From positions 1 to 38,591 of the forward strand of contig DWZH01000065.1 of the NCBI GenBank assembly GCA_019118275.1: a stretch of DNA of 38,591 bases, given 5' to 3'. Below the pieces are notes generated by a model. The model was not told the DNA's origin. It saw only the letters and a list, made by a program, of their open reading frames with translations, and did no database searches. The position numbers and the translations under genes are program-made. The DNA is from Candidatus Brachybacterium merdavium (lineage in GTDB: Bacteria > Actinomycetota > Actinomycetes > Actinomycetales > Dermabacteraceae). Numbering within the stretch: position 1 is the stretch's first letter; the number at the start of each line of letters is the position of its first letter. Of the stretch, positions 27,271 to 35,429 are shown one piece after another.

Positions 27271-27780
27271 TCAGCGCGGTAGCCGCATCCCCAGGCTGGG
27301 GTCGGAGTCCACGAAGCCCAGAGAGCGGTACAGACTCTGCCCGGGAGGGTCGGCCAGCAGGGTGATGTAGGGATGCGGGGGCGCTGCGGCATCGATCCGG
27401 GCGATCAGGTCCTCCACCACGGCCCGGCCCAGTCCACGACGCTGATGGTCGGGATCGGTGGCGACATCGGCCAGATGGAAGTACCAGGTGCCGTCCCCGA
27501 TGACCCGTCCCATGGCCGCCAGGTCCCCGTCACGGTCGCGCACGATCGCCCAGGCCCAGCTGGCCATCAGCGCGCCGGTGGCCTGCTCCGGAGTGCGTGG
27601 GCTGAGTCCGCTGATCCGCCGCAGCCGTAGGTACTCCGGTGACCGGGGAGGCTCCCACAGCAAACGGCAGCCCTCCGGGAGCCGCGCAATCTCACGAGCG
27701 CGGGGGCCGGCGGTCGCCGGTGCGTCCGCGGTGGTCGGCCCGGGAGGCTGCTTCGAGGGATCGATCTCGCGTCGTGGCAT
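27271..27780 (-). CDS. GNAT-family N-acetyltransferase
   Basis: A 169-residue acyltransferase. The acetyl-CoA binding motif A is LADVATDPDHQRRGLGRAVVEDL (about 103-125), with the Q-R-R-G-L-G pyrophosphate loop. The C-terminal SLYRSLGFVDSD is the typical motif B. About 40 N-terminal residues, rich in Pro, Ala and Arg, precede the domain and may be disordered. The acceptor substrate cannot be inferred. It is divergent from the YchJ-like gene, only 37 bases away. Confidence 0.88.
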   Translation of the reverse strand: MPRREIDPSKQPPGPTTADAPATAGPRAREIARLPEGCRLLWEPPRSPEYLRLRRISGLSPRTPEQATGALMASWAWAIVRDRDGDLAAMGRVIGDGTWYFHLADVATDPDHQRRGLGRAVVEDLIARIDAAAPPHPYITLLADPPGQSLYRSLGFVDSDPSLGMRLPR

Positions 27781-27805
27781 GTCACGATCCTGCCAGGTGG
27801 TCACG

Positions 27806-27811
27806 GATAAT
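27806..27811 (+). promoter_or_regulatory. Candidate -10 box for the YchJ-like gene
   Basis: GATAAT, then CGAGGG, then ATG 27818. Either a leaderless start or a very short leader with GAGGG as ribosome site. Confidence 0.45.
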
Positions 27812-27817
27812 CGAGGG

Positions 27818-28255
27818 ATGAACGCTGATGTGGAGCACCCGTCCGATGAGGACCGCTGTCTCTGCGGGAGCGGCGACATTTTCGGGGCCTGCTGCGGGCC
27901 CCTGCTGCGCGGTCAGCGCCGTGCCGGCACCGCCGAGGCGCTGATGCGCTCGCGCTATACCGCTTTCGCCACGCGCGATCTGGAGCATGCGCTGGCGTCG
28001 TGGCATCCCGATACCCGGCCCCGGCGTTCGGCCCTGGCCGCCACCTTGGATGAGGAGATGCGTTGGCTGCGCCTGGACGTGCGGTCCACCACCGACGGTG
28101 GTCCCTTCGACGACGAGGGGACGGTGGAGTTCGTGGCGACCGCTCGGACCGAGCAGGGACGGCGCGAGCTGCACGAGATCTCCCACTTCGTGCGGGAGGA
28201 CGGCACGTGGCGGTATGTGAGCGGTGAACTGGGTGCTGCGCACGGTCGTCAATGA
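27818..28255 (+). CDS. YchJ/UPF0225-family protein with SEC-C-type zinc motif
   Basis: A 145-residue protein. The N-terminal CLCGSGDIFGACCGPLL (15-31) carries the metal-binding cysteines of the SEC-C type, followed by the conserved AEALMRSRYTAFATRDLEHAL and W-H-P segments and an NTF2-like C-terminal half ending EISHFVREDGTWRYVSGEL. YchJ family members are conserved bacterial proteins without a firm function; the NTF2-like fold may bind a small ligand. It starts at ATG 27818. Confidence 0.92.
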   Translation: MNADVEHPSDEDRCLCGSGDIFGACCGPLLRGQRRAGTAEALMRSRYTAFATRDLEHALASWHPDTRPRRSALAATLDEEMRWLRLDVRSTTDGGPFDDEGTVEFVATARTEQGRRELHEISHFVREDGTWRYVSGELGAAHGRQ

Positions 28256-28330
28256 CCCCGCCCCAGCCACGGCTGTCCCGCCGTCGGTGCCCCGACGCCT
28301 GGACGGTGAGCCTGTTCCCCAGGAGCGGAC

Positions 28331-28678
28331 TCACTCCTTCTTCGCGCGCTGATCGGCGCGCGAAGGCTTCGCGGACTTCTTCCCTGCGGATTTCTTCTCC
28401 TCGCCGTCGCCGGAGAGGGCGACCACGGCGGCGATCCCTGCTCCGAGGACGATCACGCCGATGACGCCGCCCGCGATCGCCACCGGGAGCGTCGCGGGGG
28501 TCTTCCCGTCACCGGCCTCGGAAAAACTCTTCACCGAGCCGACGATCTCGTTCTTCCAGCGCTGGGCCGCGTTCTTGGGATTCACGCGGTCGATCAGCTC
28601 GTCGATGTCGGACGCGAGATTGTCCTGCCGGCGGTATGCCTCATCCCGCATCTCGTCCAGGCTGTTCTTCTTGGCCAC
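28331..28678 (-). CDS. DUF3618-type single-pass membrane protein
   Basis: A 115-residue protein: an acidic/basic amphipathic N-terminus (SLDEMRDEAYRRQDNLASDIDELIDRVNP), one hydrophobic helix at about 65-89 (VAIAGGVIGVIVLGAGIAAVVAL), and a very Lys-rich tail. This layout is that of actinobacterial DUF3618 membrane proteins of unknown role. The second of two tandem GTG codons (28678) is preferred because GGAGG is five bases before it and only two before GTG 28681. A TACGAT box lies at 28716-28721. Confidence 0.8.
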   Translation of the reverse strand: MAKKNSLDEMRDEAYRRQDNLASDIDELIDRVNPKNAAQRWKNEIVGSVKSFSEAGDGKTPATLPVAIAGGVIGVIVLGAGIAAVVALSGDGEEKKSAGKKSAKPSRADQRAKKE

Positions 28679-28715
28679 CACTGCCTCCGGGGGTCGTCAG
28701 GGCTTGCGTGCGCTG

Positions 28716-28721
28716 ATCGTA
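28716..28721 (-). promoter_or_regulatory. Candidate -10 box of the DUF3618 gene
   Basis: TACGAT on the minus strand gives a leader of about 30 nt that contains the GGAGG ribosome site. Confidence 0.35.
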
Positions 28722-28776
28722 TCGTGAGCGGCCCGGTCCCCCAGAATCGCGGGCCGGGCCGCTTCGACGATATCGC

Positions 28777-29538
28777 TCAGGCCTCGCCCTCGGTCCGGGC
28801 CAGGAAGTCATCGGCCCCGCCCACCAGTTCGACGTGCCCGGTGGGGACGTCGGCGGTGGCCATCGCGGCCACCTCGGAGGCGAACTCCTCGACCGAGTAC
28901 AGGCGACCGGCGGCCTCACGGCGGGCTTCAAGGGCACCCGGGCGCGCGCGGTTGAGCAGCGTCGCGGTGACGGTGCCCTCGATCATGTCCCCGGAGACGA
29001 CCACGAACGACACCCCCTTCTCGGACATCGCCGGGAGCTGCTCGGTCAGCGCATCCTCGCCGGCGCGCTTGGACCGTGCGACCGCCTCGTACTCGGGCAT
29101 GGTCTCCACCTCATGGATGAAGTGGGCCTGATGACTGGTGACGAACACGACCCGGCCGCCGGTCGACAGGTGCTCCAAGCCCGCGGCGAGCGCGTCGACC
29201 TGCGCGTCGCGGTTCAGGCGCATCGCGTAGTCCTCGCCGAGGTCGGTCTCCATACCTCCGGAGGCGTTCAGCACCAGCAGGTCCAGGGAGCCGAAGGTGT
29301 CCACTGCGGTGCGCATGAGGTCGCGCACGCTCTCCGGGTCGGTCAGGTCGGCGCCGACGGCGATGGCCTTGCCTCCGGCGGCCTCGATCTCGGTGACCAC
29401 CTTGTTGGCGCGCGGAGCCTTCTGGCGGTAGTTGATGACCACATTCGCACCCATCCCGGCCAGCAGCTTCGCGGTGGCAGCTCCGACTCCCCGGGAGGAA
29501 CCGGTGACGACAGCGGTCTGACCTGCGAGGGGGCTCAT
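28777..29538 (-). CDS. SDR-fold protein with catalytic tyrosine replaced
   Basis: A 253-residue SDR. Cofactor motif TGSSRGVG (12-19), LNASGG at 90-95 in place of NNAG, and Ser135 in VFVTSHQAHF are present. In a normal SDR, Tyr lies four residues before the active-site Lys. Here the segment is EYEAVARSKRAGEDAL, so Lys157 is preceded by Val153 at the Tyr position, and the nearest Tyr is 150. I recall similar proteins in other actinobacteria, so this is a conserved variant and not a sequencing fault. It may use Tyr150 or lack reductase activity. ATG 29538 has AGGAG five bases upstream. Confidence 0.87.
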   Translation of the reverse strand: MSPLAGQTAVVTGSSRGVGAATAKLLAGMGANVVINYRQKAPRANKVVTEIEAAGGKAIAVGADLTDPESVRDLMRTAVDTFGSLDLLVLNASGGMETDLGEDYAMRLNRDAQVDALAAGLEHLSTGGRVVFVTSHQAHFIHEVETMPEYEAVARSKRAGEDALTEQLPAMSEKGVSFVVVSGDMIEGTVTATLLNRARPGALEARREAAGRLYSVEEFASEVAAMATADVPTGHVELVGGADDFLARTEGEA

Positions 29539-29621
29539 GTGTACTCCTGACGATTCGAGGTGTGGGGAACGGGCACGAGCCTACCCGGAGCATCTGGCGA
29601 CAGCCGGTAGGCTGTGCCCGC

Positions 29622-29703
<82 letters not shown>

Positions 29704-30001
29704 CGCATGGATCCTCGTGTGACGAGAAGGAACACACTTGGCGAGCGGGAGGAGGATCTGGGCTCCCTCGCGCCCCGGTCACTCGGCTCATGTCACTCGG
29801 CTCGTGCCACGGCAGTCCCACGGCCTGACCCGTCGGTGGCCTCGCGTCGCGCTCCGGTGGACCTGCGGTTATGCTCGAAGCACCGCGCGTCCGCCGGACA
29901 GTCAGCGCTTCCCGGGCATGGCCAGGGCTCTGGCTCAGCCACGATGGCGCATCTTCGTCGGCAGGTCCGCGGCCCACCACCACTCAGGAGTGAGCACCCG
30001 C
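29704..30001. other. 298-bp region between tRNA-Leu and histidine phosphatase gene
   Basis: No credible gene. It has a short hairpin CTCGT-GTG-ACGAG (29714-29726) behind the tRNA, a 12-bp direct repeat GTCACTCGGCTC at 29778-29789 and 29792-29803, a TATGCT box at 29870-29875, and a CAGGAG ribosome site near 29985. The leader of the phosphatase gene would be about 120 nt. Confidence 0.5.
29870..29875 (+). promoter_or_regulatory. Candidate -10 box for the histidine phosphatase operon
   Basis: TATGCT lies about 127 bases before ATG 30002. No clear -35 is visible; the assignment rests on the box alone. Confidence 0.3.
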
Positions 30002-30649
30002 ATGACCCTCTTCGGCCTCGTCCGGCACGGCCAGACCGACTACAACCGGCAGCACCTCTTCCAGGGATCCAGCGACATCCCGCTGAACGACACCGGCCGC
30101 GAGCAGGCCCATCAGGCACTGGCCACGGCAACTCCCGTGGCCTGGGACGCGGTGATCACCTCCCCGCTGGCTCGCGCCCAGGAGACCGGACGCATCATCG
30201 CCTCGGATCACTCGCTGTCCTTCGAAGGGACCGATCCGCGTCTGGTGGAGATCGACTGGGGACAGGCCGAGGGCCGCAGCGTCGCCGAGATGGAGGCGCG
30301 CTACCCCGGTCGTAGCTTCCCCGGCCGCGAGGACCTCCACTCGGTGGTCGACCGCGCCTGCTCAGCGCTGGACGAGCTCGCCGACGCCCGGCCCGGGCAG
30401 TCCGTGCTCCTGGTCGCTCACGGCACCCTGATCCGGCTGCTGATCTCCGGGGTCACCGGCGAGCACCTGCCCTCCCTGCCGAACGGCGCGCTGTCGCTGC
30501 TGGAGGTCGAGGATGACACCTGGACGGTGCACGTGATCTCCGGCCGGCAGATCGAACCGATCTCCGCTGCGCTCCCCCGTGACCACCGTCCCCGATTCAC
30601 CCTCGACGACGACCATCTGACGCCCTATGTGCCGGCCCTGACCCACTGA
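30002..30649 (+). CDS. Histidine phosphatase (phosphoglycerate mutase-like) family protein
   Basis: A 215-residue member of the branch-1 histidine phosphatases. VRHGQTDYN carries the nucleophile His9, PLARAQETGRII the second Arg, LVEIDWGQAEG the acid Glu, and LLVAHGTLIRLL the second catalytic His. Substrates in this family range from 3-phosphoglycerate to alpha-ribazole phosphate and other small phosphomonoesters, and none is indicated here. ATG 30002 is used; an in-frame GTG 29990 lacks a ribosome site. The DUF4916 gene follows after 28 bases, probably in one operon. Confidence 0.92.
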   Translation: MTLFGLVRHGQTDYNRQHLFQGSSDIPLNDTGREQAHQALATATPVAWDAVITSPLARAQETGRIIASDHSLSFEGTDPRLVEIDWGQAEGRSVAEMEARYPGRSFPGREDLHSVVDRACSALDELADARPGQSVLLVAHGTLIRLLISGVTGEHLPSLPNGALSLLEVEDDTWTVHVISGRQIEPISAALPRDHRPRFTLDDDHLTPYVPALTH

Positions 30650-30677
30650 CGCGTCCCGACCACCGCGAGGAGCACCT

Positions 30678-31214
30678 GTGAACCGCACCGCTGTCGACTC
30701 CGAAGGCGCCTGGTTCGAGCCCGAGCACATCGCCGAGCTGCGCCGTCGTCTCCCGATCCCCTACGTGGACATCGTGCCGGTGCGCACTGATGTGGACGGG
30801 GCCATCAGCGAGGTGGGGCTGCTGCTGCGCGCCTCGGGCACCGGCCAGATCGTGCGCGCCATCATCTCCGGCCGGGTGCTGGTCCACGAGACGTTGCGCG
30901 AGGCCATCGCCCGGCACATCGAGAAGGACCTGGGACCGATGGCGATGCCCCGGGTGCCCGCCTCCCCAGTGCCGTTCACGGTCGCCGAGTACTTCCCCAC
31001 GCCAGGGCAGTCGCTGTTCACCGACCCGCGGCAACATGCGATCTCACTGGCCTACATCGTGCCGATCGACGGGGAGACCGAACCTCAGGAAGACGCGCTC
31101 GAGCTGTCCTGGCTCTCGGTCCAGGAGCTGTCGGAGACCACGATCCTCGAGGAGATGGATGGCGGGCACGACATCATCGTGCGCCGCGCCCTGGCCCACG
31201 CCGGGATGATCTGA
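30678..31214 (+). CDS. DUF4916 (NUDIX-like) protein with degenerate Nudix box
   Basis: A 178-residue actinobacterial protein with a Nudix-type fold pattern: PIPYVDIVPVRTD, VGLLLRASG, and RAIISGRVLVHETLREAIARHIEKDLG in the place of the Nudix box. The canonical box G-x5-E-x7-R-E-U-x-E-E-x-G-U is only partly kept: R-E is present, but the E-E pair is replaced by R-H before EKDLG. Pyrophosphohydrolase activity is therefore doubtful. GTG 30678 has GAGGAG six bases upstream. It is cotranscribed with the histidine phosphatase, which hints at a shared phosphate-containing metabolite. Confidence 0.85.
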   Translation: MNRTAVDSEGAWFEPEHIAELRRRLPIPYVDIVPVRTDVDGAISEVGLLLRASGTGQIVRAIISGRVLVHETLREAIARHIEKDLGPMAMPRVPASPVPFTVAEYFPTPGQSLFTDPRQHAISLAYIVPIDGETEPQEDALELSWLSVQELSETTILEEMDGGHDIIVRRALAHAGMI

Positions 31215-31217
31215 CCC

Positions 31218-31265
31218 TCACCCCAGGATCCGCGCGATTCCTCAGCCCAGGATCCGCGCGATGTG
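31218..31265. repeat. 24-bp tandem duplication at the 3' end of rdgB
   Basis: TCA-x-CCCAGGATCCGCGCGAT occurs at 31218-31238 and 31242-31262 with one mismatch, in tandem with period 24. On the minus strand it repeats the last codons and stop of rdgB (IARILG-stop, then G-IARILG-stop), in the same frame. Confidence 0.85.
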
Positions 31266-31874
31266 GTCGGCGATCGCCCGGAACGCCTCCCCGCGGTGGG
31301 AGATGGAGTCCTTCTGCTCGGGGGTGAGCTCGGCCGCCGAGCGGCCCTGCCCGTCGGGCAGGAACAGCGGGTCATAGCCGAATCCGCCGGCGCCCTGGCG
31401 CTCCCGCAGCAAGCGGCCGTGCATGGTCCCGGTCTCTACCTCCTCGGTGCCGTCGGGCGCGACGAGCGCGGCGGCGCAGACGAAGCGGGCCTTCCGGTGG
31501 GCGTCCGGGACATCGGCCAGCTGGGCCAGCAGGAGATCGTTGTTCGCCTCGTCGTCGCCGTGGCGTCCGCTCCAGCGGGCGGAGAAGATCCCGGGTGCCC
31601 CGCCGAGCACGTCGACGGCCAGCCCCGAGTCGTCGGCCACGGCCAGCAGTCCGGTCGCCCCCGCGGCGGCGCGGGCCTTGAGCAGGGCGTTGCCCTGGAA
31701 GGTGACGGCGTCCTCGACGACATCGGGCAGATCGACACCCGCGGCGGAGATCACCTGCTCGGTCTCCAGGTCCGGCACCGCCGCCACCAGGATGCGCTGC
31801 AGCTCGGCGAGCTTCTTGGCGTTGTGGGAGGCCAGGATGATCCTGGCTCCGTCCGGCAGCCCCGCAGCGCTCAT
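31242..31874 (-). CDS. rdgB: RdgB/HAM1 non-canonical purine NTP pyrophosphatase
   Basis: A 210-residue enzyme that hydrolyses ITP, dITP and XTP to monophosphates, keeping deaminated purines out of nucleic acids. Motifs are LASHNAKKLAEL (substrate phosphate loop), ADDSGLAVDVLGGAPGIFSARW (catalytic Asp pair), GGFGYDPLF and ISHRGEAFRAI. The start ATG 31874 overlaps the rph stop (TGATG), giving translational coupling, the usual rph-rdgB arrangement. The 3' end has been duplicated just beyond the stop codon. Confidence 0.97.
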   Translation of the reverse strand: MSAAGLPDGARIILASHNAKKLAELQRILVAAVPDLETEQVISAAGVDLPDVVEDAVTFQGNALLKARAAAGATGLLAVADDSGLAVDVLGGAPGIFSARWSGRHGDDEANNDLLLAQLADVPDAHRKARFVCAAALVAPDGTEEVETGTMHGRLLRERQGAGGFGYDPLFLPDGQGRSAAELTPEQKDSISHRGEAFRAIADHIARILG

Positions 31875-32647
31875 CACTGCTGCTCGAGCGCCTTGCGCTG
31901 GAGCCCGTCGAGCCGGCGGCAGCCGTCCTCGGCCAGGTCCAGCAGCGCACCGAGCTCGCTGCGGTCGAAGGGTGTGCCCTCGGCAGTGCCCTGGACCTCG
32001 ACGAAGGAGCCCGATCCGGTGACCACGACGTTCATGTCGGTCTCGGCGCTGACGTCCTCCCGGTACTCCAGGTCCAGCAGCGGGCGCCCCTCGACGATGC
32101 CGACGCTGATCGCGCTGACCGAGTCGGTCAGGATCTTGCGGGTGGCGGGGATGGAGGTGTGGCGCTTGCCCCAGGACACCGCGTCGGCCAGAGCGACATA
32201 GGCGCCGGTGATGGCCGCGGTGCGGGTTCCACCGTCGGCCTGGAGCACGTCGCAGTCCAGCTGGATGGTGTTCTCGCCCAGCGCGTCCAGGTCGATCACC
32301 GCGCGCAGGGAGCGGCCGATCAGACGGGAGATCTCGTGGGTGCGGCCCCCGATCCTGCCCTTGACGCTCTCGCGGGGCGAGCGGGTGTTGGTCGAGCGGG
32401 GGAGCATCGCGTACTCCGCGGTGACCCAGCCGGAGCCCGAACCCTTCTTCCAGCGCGGCACGCCCTCGGTGAAGGAGGCGGCGCACAGCACGCGGGTGCG
32501 GCCGAACTCGATCAGCACGCTGCCCTCGGCGTGGTCGAGCCAGTCACGGGTGATGCGCACCTCGCGCAGCTGCTCGGGCGTGCGACCGTCGGCACGGTCG
32601 CCCCCGGCCGGCTGGGAACTGCTGGAGGTGTGGCTGTCGGAGTTCAT
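31874..32647 (-). CDS. rph: Ribonuclease PH
   Basis: A 257-residue phosphate-dependent 3'-to-5' exoribonuclease that trims tRNA precursors. Family landmarks are [72 protein letters not shown] (phosphate site) and the C-terminal [15 protein letters not shown] 32647 is preferred, with GGAAG about seven bases before; ATG 32665 would add six residues. The 20-residue N-terminal Ser/Gly-rich arm is not part of the fold. It is the third gene of the murI-MBL-rph-rdgB run. Confidence 0.97.
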   Translation of the reverse strand: MNSDSHTSSSSQPAGGDRADGRTPEQLREVRITRDWLDHAEGSVLIEFGRTRVLCAASFTEGVPRWKKGSGSGWVTAEYAMLPRSTNTRSPRESVKGRIGGRTHEISRLIGRSLRAVIDLDALGENTIQLDCDVLQADGGTRTAAITGAYVALADAVSWGKRHTSIPATRKILTDSVSAISVGIVEGRPLLDLEYREDVSAETDMNVVVTGSGSFVEVQGTAEGTPFDRSELGALLDLAEDGCRRLDGLQRKALEQQ

Positions 32648-32688
32648 GGCACCGCTTCCGGTCATCAGGGGTGGGTCAGGTCTTGAGG

Positions 32689-33471
32689 TCAGAAGGACAC
32701 GTCGAGGATATCCATCGGATGGACCACCTGGATCGGCCCCTGATGGACCGCTCGCGCCTCGGCCAGGGTCACCTCGGGGTCGGTCCAGGCGGGGATGTGG
32801 GTCAGCGCCAGCCGCCGCACGCCGGCGCGGGCCGCGCACTGCCCGGCCCGCCGGCCGGTCAGGTGCACACCGCTGAAGCGGTCATCGCGCCCTTCGATGT
32901 AACCGGCCTCGCACAGGAACAGGTCCGCGCCGGCTGCCAGCTCATCGAGCGCCTCGCAGCTGTCGGTGTCCCCGGAGTAGGCGAGCACCTCCTCCCCCGC
33001 GGTGATGCGGAACCCGTAGGACTCCACCGGGTGCAGCACCTCGCGCACCTGGATGTGCAGGGGCCCGATCTCGAAGGTCTGGTGATCGCTCAGGGTCTGG
33101 TACGCGAAGGGCACCTTGTCCACGCCGTCGGGCACGCGCCCGCGCCGGGCCAGCACCGCGGCGAGCCGGTCGGGCAGGTCCCAGGGGGCGTGGATCGGCA
33201 GCTGCGGCAGGTCAGTCCGGGAGTGGTAGGCCCAGAAGACTTCCAGCCCCGTCAGGTCGAGGTAGTGGTCCGGGTGCAGGTGGGAGACGATCACTGCGTC
33301 CAGCTCGGTGGGGTCGATGATCGTCTGCAGGGGCCCGAAGGCTCCTGATCCGAGGTCCATCAGCAGCCGCCAGGTGTACCCGGCCTCGTCCTCGTGCTCG
33401 ATCAGGTAACTGGAGGCGGCGCCTCGCGGGCCCGCGAAGCTCCCACAGCAACCGATGACATGGATCCTCAT
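32689..33471 (-). CDS. MBL-fold metallohydrolase (cyclic-phosphodiesterase/RNase Z-like)
   Basis: A 260-residue metallo-beta-lactamase-fold hydrolase. The metal motif is HLHPDH (64-69), with later ligands expected in [20 protein letters not shown] and LTHIPAWTD. The family is conserved beside murI and rph in actinobacteria and is annotated as cyclic nucleotide-degrading or phosphodiesterase-like; I know of no firm substrate for this subgroup. Its ATG overlaps the murI stop by four bases (ATGA), and rph starts about 41 bases after its stop. Confidence 0.92.
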   Translation of the reverse strand: MRIHVIGCCGSFAGPRGAASSYLIEHEDEAGYTWRLLMDLGSGAFGPLQTIIDPTELDAVIVSHLHPDHYLDLTGLEVFWAYHSRTDLPQLPIHAPWDLPDRLAAVLARRGRVPDGVDKVPFAYQTLSDHQTFEIGPLHIQVREVLHPVESYGFRITAGEEVLAYSGDTDSCEALDELAAGADLFLCEAGYIEGRDDRFSGVHLTGRRAGQCAARAGVRRLALTHIPAWTDPEVTLAEARAVHQGPIQVVHPMDILDVSF

Positions 33472-34280
33472 GCGGGCACCACCGGCAGGGTCGAGGTCAT
33501 CGTGACCAGGGGGCCGAGGAACCGGCGGGACAGGCCCGAGAAGGACCCGCGGTCCGGACCGGTGGCGGTCTCGGCGAAGACATGGTTGGGCGGCTGGGCG
33601 GCTGCGCGCAGCTGGTCGTTGCCGCGCAGCTGGCGGAAGACGTCCAGCGCGGTCTCCTCGGCGGAGGAGACCAGCGTGACGTCGGGGCCCATCACGTAGC
33701 TGATGGCACCGGCCAGCATCGGGTAGTGGGTACAGCCCAGCACCAGGGTGTCGACCCCGGCCTCCCGCACCGGCGTCAGATACTGCTCGGCGACCTCGAG
33801 CACCTCGTCGCCGGCCGTCACACCGCTCTCGACGAACTCCACGAAGCGCGGGCAGGCGGCGGTGGTGATCTCCAGATCCGGGGCCGCGGCGAACGCGTCC
33901 TGATAGGCGCGAGAGGTCACCGTGGTCTCGGTGCCGATCACCCCGACCCGGCGGTTGCGGGTGGCGGCCACCACGCGGCGCACGGCCGGCTGGATCACCT
34001 CGACGACCGGCACCTCGTACCGCTCGCGGGCATCGCGCAGCACCGCCGCAGAAGCCGTGTTGCAGGCGATCACCAGCATCTTCACCCCTCGGTCGACCAG
34101 GGAGTCCATGATCTCCAGGGTCAGCGCGCGCACCTCGGCGATGGGGCGCGGCCCATAGGGGCTGTGGGCGGTGTCGCCGATGTAGAGGAGTTCCTCATGG
34201 GGCAGCTGGTCCAAGATGGCACGGGCGACCGTGAGGCCACCCACCCCGGAGTCGAGGATCCCGATCGGCGCGTTGTTCAT
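33468..34280 (-). CDS. murI: Glutamate racemase
   Basis: A 270-residue cofactor-independent racemase supplying D-glutamate for peptidoglycan. Key features are [12 protein letters not shown] with Asp10 and Ser11, [19 protein letters not shown] with Cys73, and LGCTHYPML with Cys183 and His185, so both catalytic cysteines are present. ATG 34280 lies seven bases after TACGCT on the minus strand, with no ribosome site. The last bases overlap the MBL-fold gene. Confidence 0.97.
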   Translation of the reverse strand: MNNAPIGILDSGVGGLTVARAILDQLPHEELLYIGDTAHSPYGPRPIAEVRALTLEIMDSLVDRGVKMLVIACNTASAAVLRDARERYEVPVVEVIQPAVRRVVAATRNRRVGVIGTETTVTSRAYQDAFAAAPDLEITTAACPRFVEFVESGVTAGDEVLEVAEQYLTPVREAGVDTLVLGCTHYPMLAGAISYVMGPDVTLVSSAEETALDVFRQLRGNDQLRAAAQPPNHVFAETATGPDRGSFSGLSRRFLGPLVTMTSTLPVVPA

Positions 34281-34287
34281 CCGGTTC

Positions 34288-34293
34288 AGCGTA
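34288..34293 (-). promoter_or_regulatory. Candidate -10 box, leaderless murI
   Basis: TACGCT on the minus strand, then GAACCGG, then ATG 34280. It would give murI-MBL-rph-rdgB its own promoter inside the longer clpS run. Confidence 0.5.
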
Positions 34294-34342
34294 GGCTCCG
34301 TGATCGCCGTCAGCAGTGAGGACGCGCTCAGTGGGGCGAGGC

Positions 34343-34972
34343 TCACAGCACCCTCAGCAGGCTCTCCTGCAACCACGACAACAGCTCGTAGACCGCGATG
34401 ACGATGTCAGCGCCGGCGTGCTCGTCATCGGGGGCGGAGGCCTCCTCGACCCGTTCGCCGATCTGCTGCAGCATCCGGACGGTGTCGAAGTCCCCGTCGC
34501 GCTCCAGCCCCAGCCGGTCGGCCAGGACGATCCGCACGTCGTTCAGGGCCCGCAGCAGGACGATCGCCTCCTCCTCGTCGACCACCACCTCGCTGTGCTC
34601 AGGCCCGGTGGCATCGATCAGCGAGATGACCGTCTGCAGGTCGGCGAGCTTGGTGTCCGCGAGATCCTGCTGGCCCAGCCTGCGGTACTCCTCGGCGAGG
34701 TCGGGGTCGCTCGAGGCGGCCGGGAACAGGCGCTTGACCGCCGAGTCCGAGGGTTCCCGGGCGCTGCGGCCGGCGAACTCGGCCTCCAGGCGGCGCAGCG
34801 GGTCCTCGCTGTCGGCGGCCCGCCGGATCGCGCCGTGCTCGGAGCCGATCCCCAGGTCCGCGCGGATCAGATCCGCGGTCTCCTGCGCGACCTGCGCGAT
34901 GATGGCCTTCTCCTCGCCGTCGAGACGGCAGGCCAGGGTTCCGTCGGGCCGGTTGCGGAACGCATGGGCCAT
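34343..34972 (-). CDS. DUF2017 family protein
   Basis: A 209-residue actinobacterial protein of unknown function, regularly found directly behind clpS. It is acidic and largely helical, with a start [21 protein letters not shown] and a conserved middle and end ([32 protein letters not shown]). There is no signal peptide, membrane helix or catalytic motif I can identify. Its ATG overlaps the clpS stop by one base (TGATG... arrangement), so the two are translated together; a role linked to ClpS-dependent proteolysis is only an inference from that. Confidence 0.88.
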   Translation of the reverse strand: MAHAFRNRPDGTLACRLDGEEKAIIAQVAQETADLIRADLGIGSEHGAIRRAADSEDPLRRLEAEFAGRSAREPSDSAVKRLFPAASSDPDLAEEYRRLGQQDLADTKLADLQTVISLIDATGPEHSEVVVDEEEAIVLLRALNDVRIVLADRLGLERDGDFDTVRMLQQIGERVEEASAPDDEHAGADIVIAVYELLSWLQESLLRVL

Positions 34973-35295
34973 CAGCTCTCCCCCGCCTTCTCCAGAGTGG
35001 CGTTCAGCCCGTAGGAGTGCATCGCCTGCACGTCCCTCTCGGCCCGCTCACGCGAGCCTCGCGAGACGATCGCCCGGCCCTCGTGGTGGACCTGCTTCAT
35101 CAGCCGTTCCGCCACCGCCCGGGAGTACCCGAAATGACGTCGCAGGACGAACACGACGTAGCTCATCAGGTTGACGGGGTCGTTCCACACCACCGTGCAC
35201 CAGGGCCCTGTGGACTGCATCGACTCCTGCTCGTCCAGAGACGTGACGGTCACCCCACCCACATCGGGCGCAGCCCGCGGCAGATCGACCGGCAT
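34972..35295 (-). CDS. clpS: ATP-dependent Clp protease adaptor ClpS
   Basis: A 107-residue adaptor that delivers N-degron proteins to ClpAP/ClpCP. After a roughly 30-residue flexible arm comes WCTVVWNDPVNLMSYVVFVL with Asn38-Asp39 of the N-degron pocket, followed by MKQVHHEGRAIV with His70, and the terminal AMHSYGLNATLEKA. ATG 35295 has AGGAGGAGG seven bases upstream, the strongest ribosome site in this region. It is divergent from pncB. Confidence 0.96.
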   Translation of the reverse strand: MPVDLPRAAPDVGGVTVTSLDEQESMQSTGPWCTVVWNDPVNLMSYVVFVLRRHFGYSRAVAERLMKQVHHEGRAIVSRGSRERAERDVQAMHSYGLNATLEKAGES

Positions 35296-35416
35296 CCGTC
35301 CTCCTCCTGCTTCCTGACGTGCGCCGAGCCCGCGGCACGTTCTCGGATCTCTGCTCGGGGCGCAGCTCGTACGAGTCTACGGGGCGGGCTGGACAGTCAG
35401 AGATCCCGGCACGCAC

Positions 35417-35422
35417 TACGGT
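35417..35422 (+). promoter_or_regulatory. Candidate -10 box, leaderless pncB
   Basis: TACGGT, then GGGGACC, then GTG 35430. Confidence 0.5.
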
Positions 35423-35429
35423 GGGGACC

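Noticed and set aside
29778-29803. 12-bp direct repeat upstream of the histidine phosphatase considered as an operator
   Set aside because: Only two copies 14 bp apart in low-complexity DNA, with no promoter element close enough to support it.
29990-30001. GTG 29990 as start of the histidine phosphatase
   Set aside because: The AGGAG abuts this GTG and leaves no spacing, while ATG 30002 begins directly with the family's first strand.
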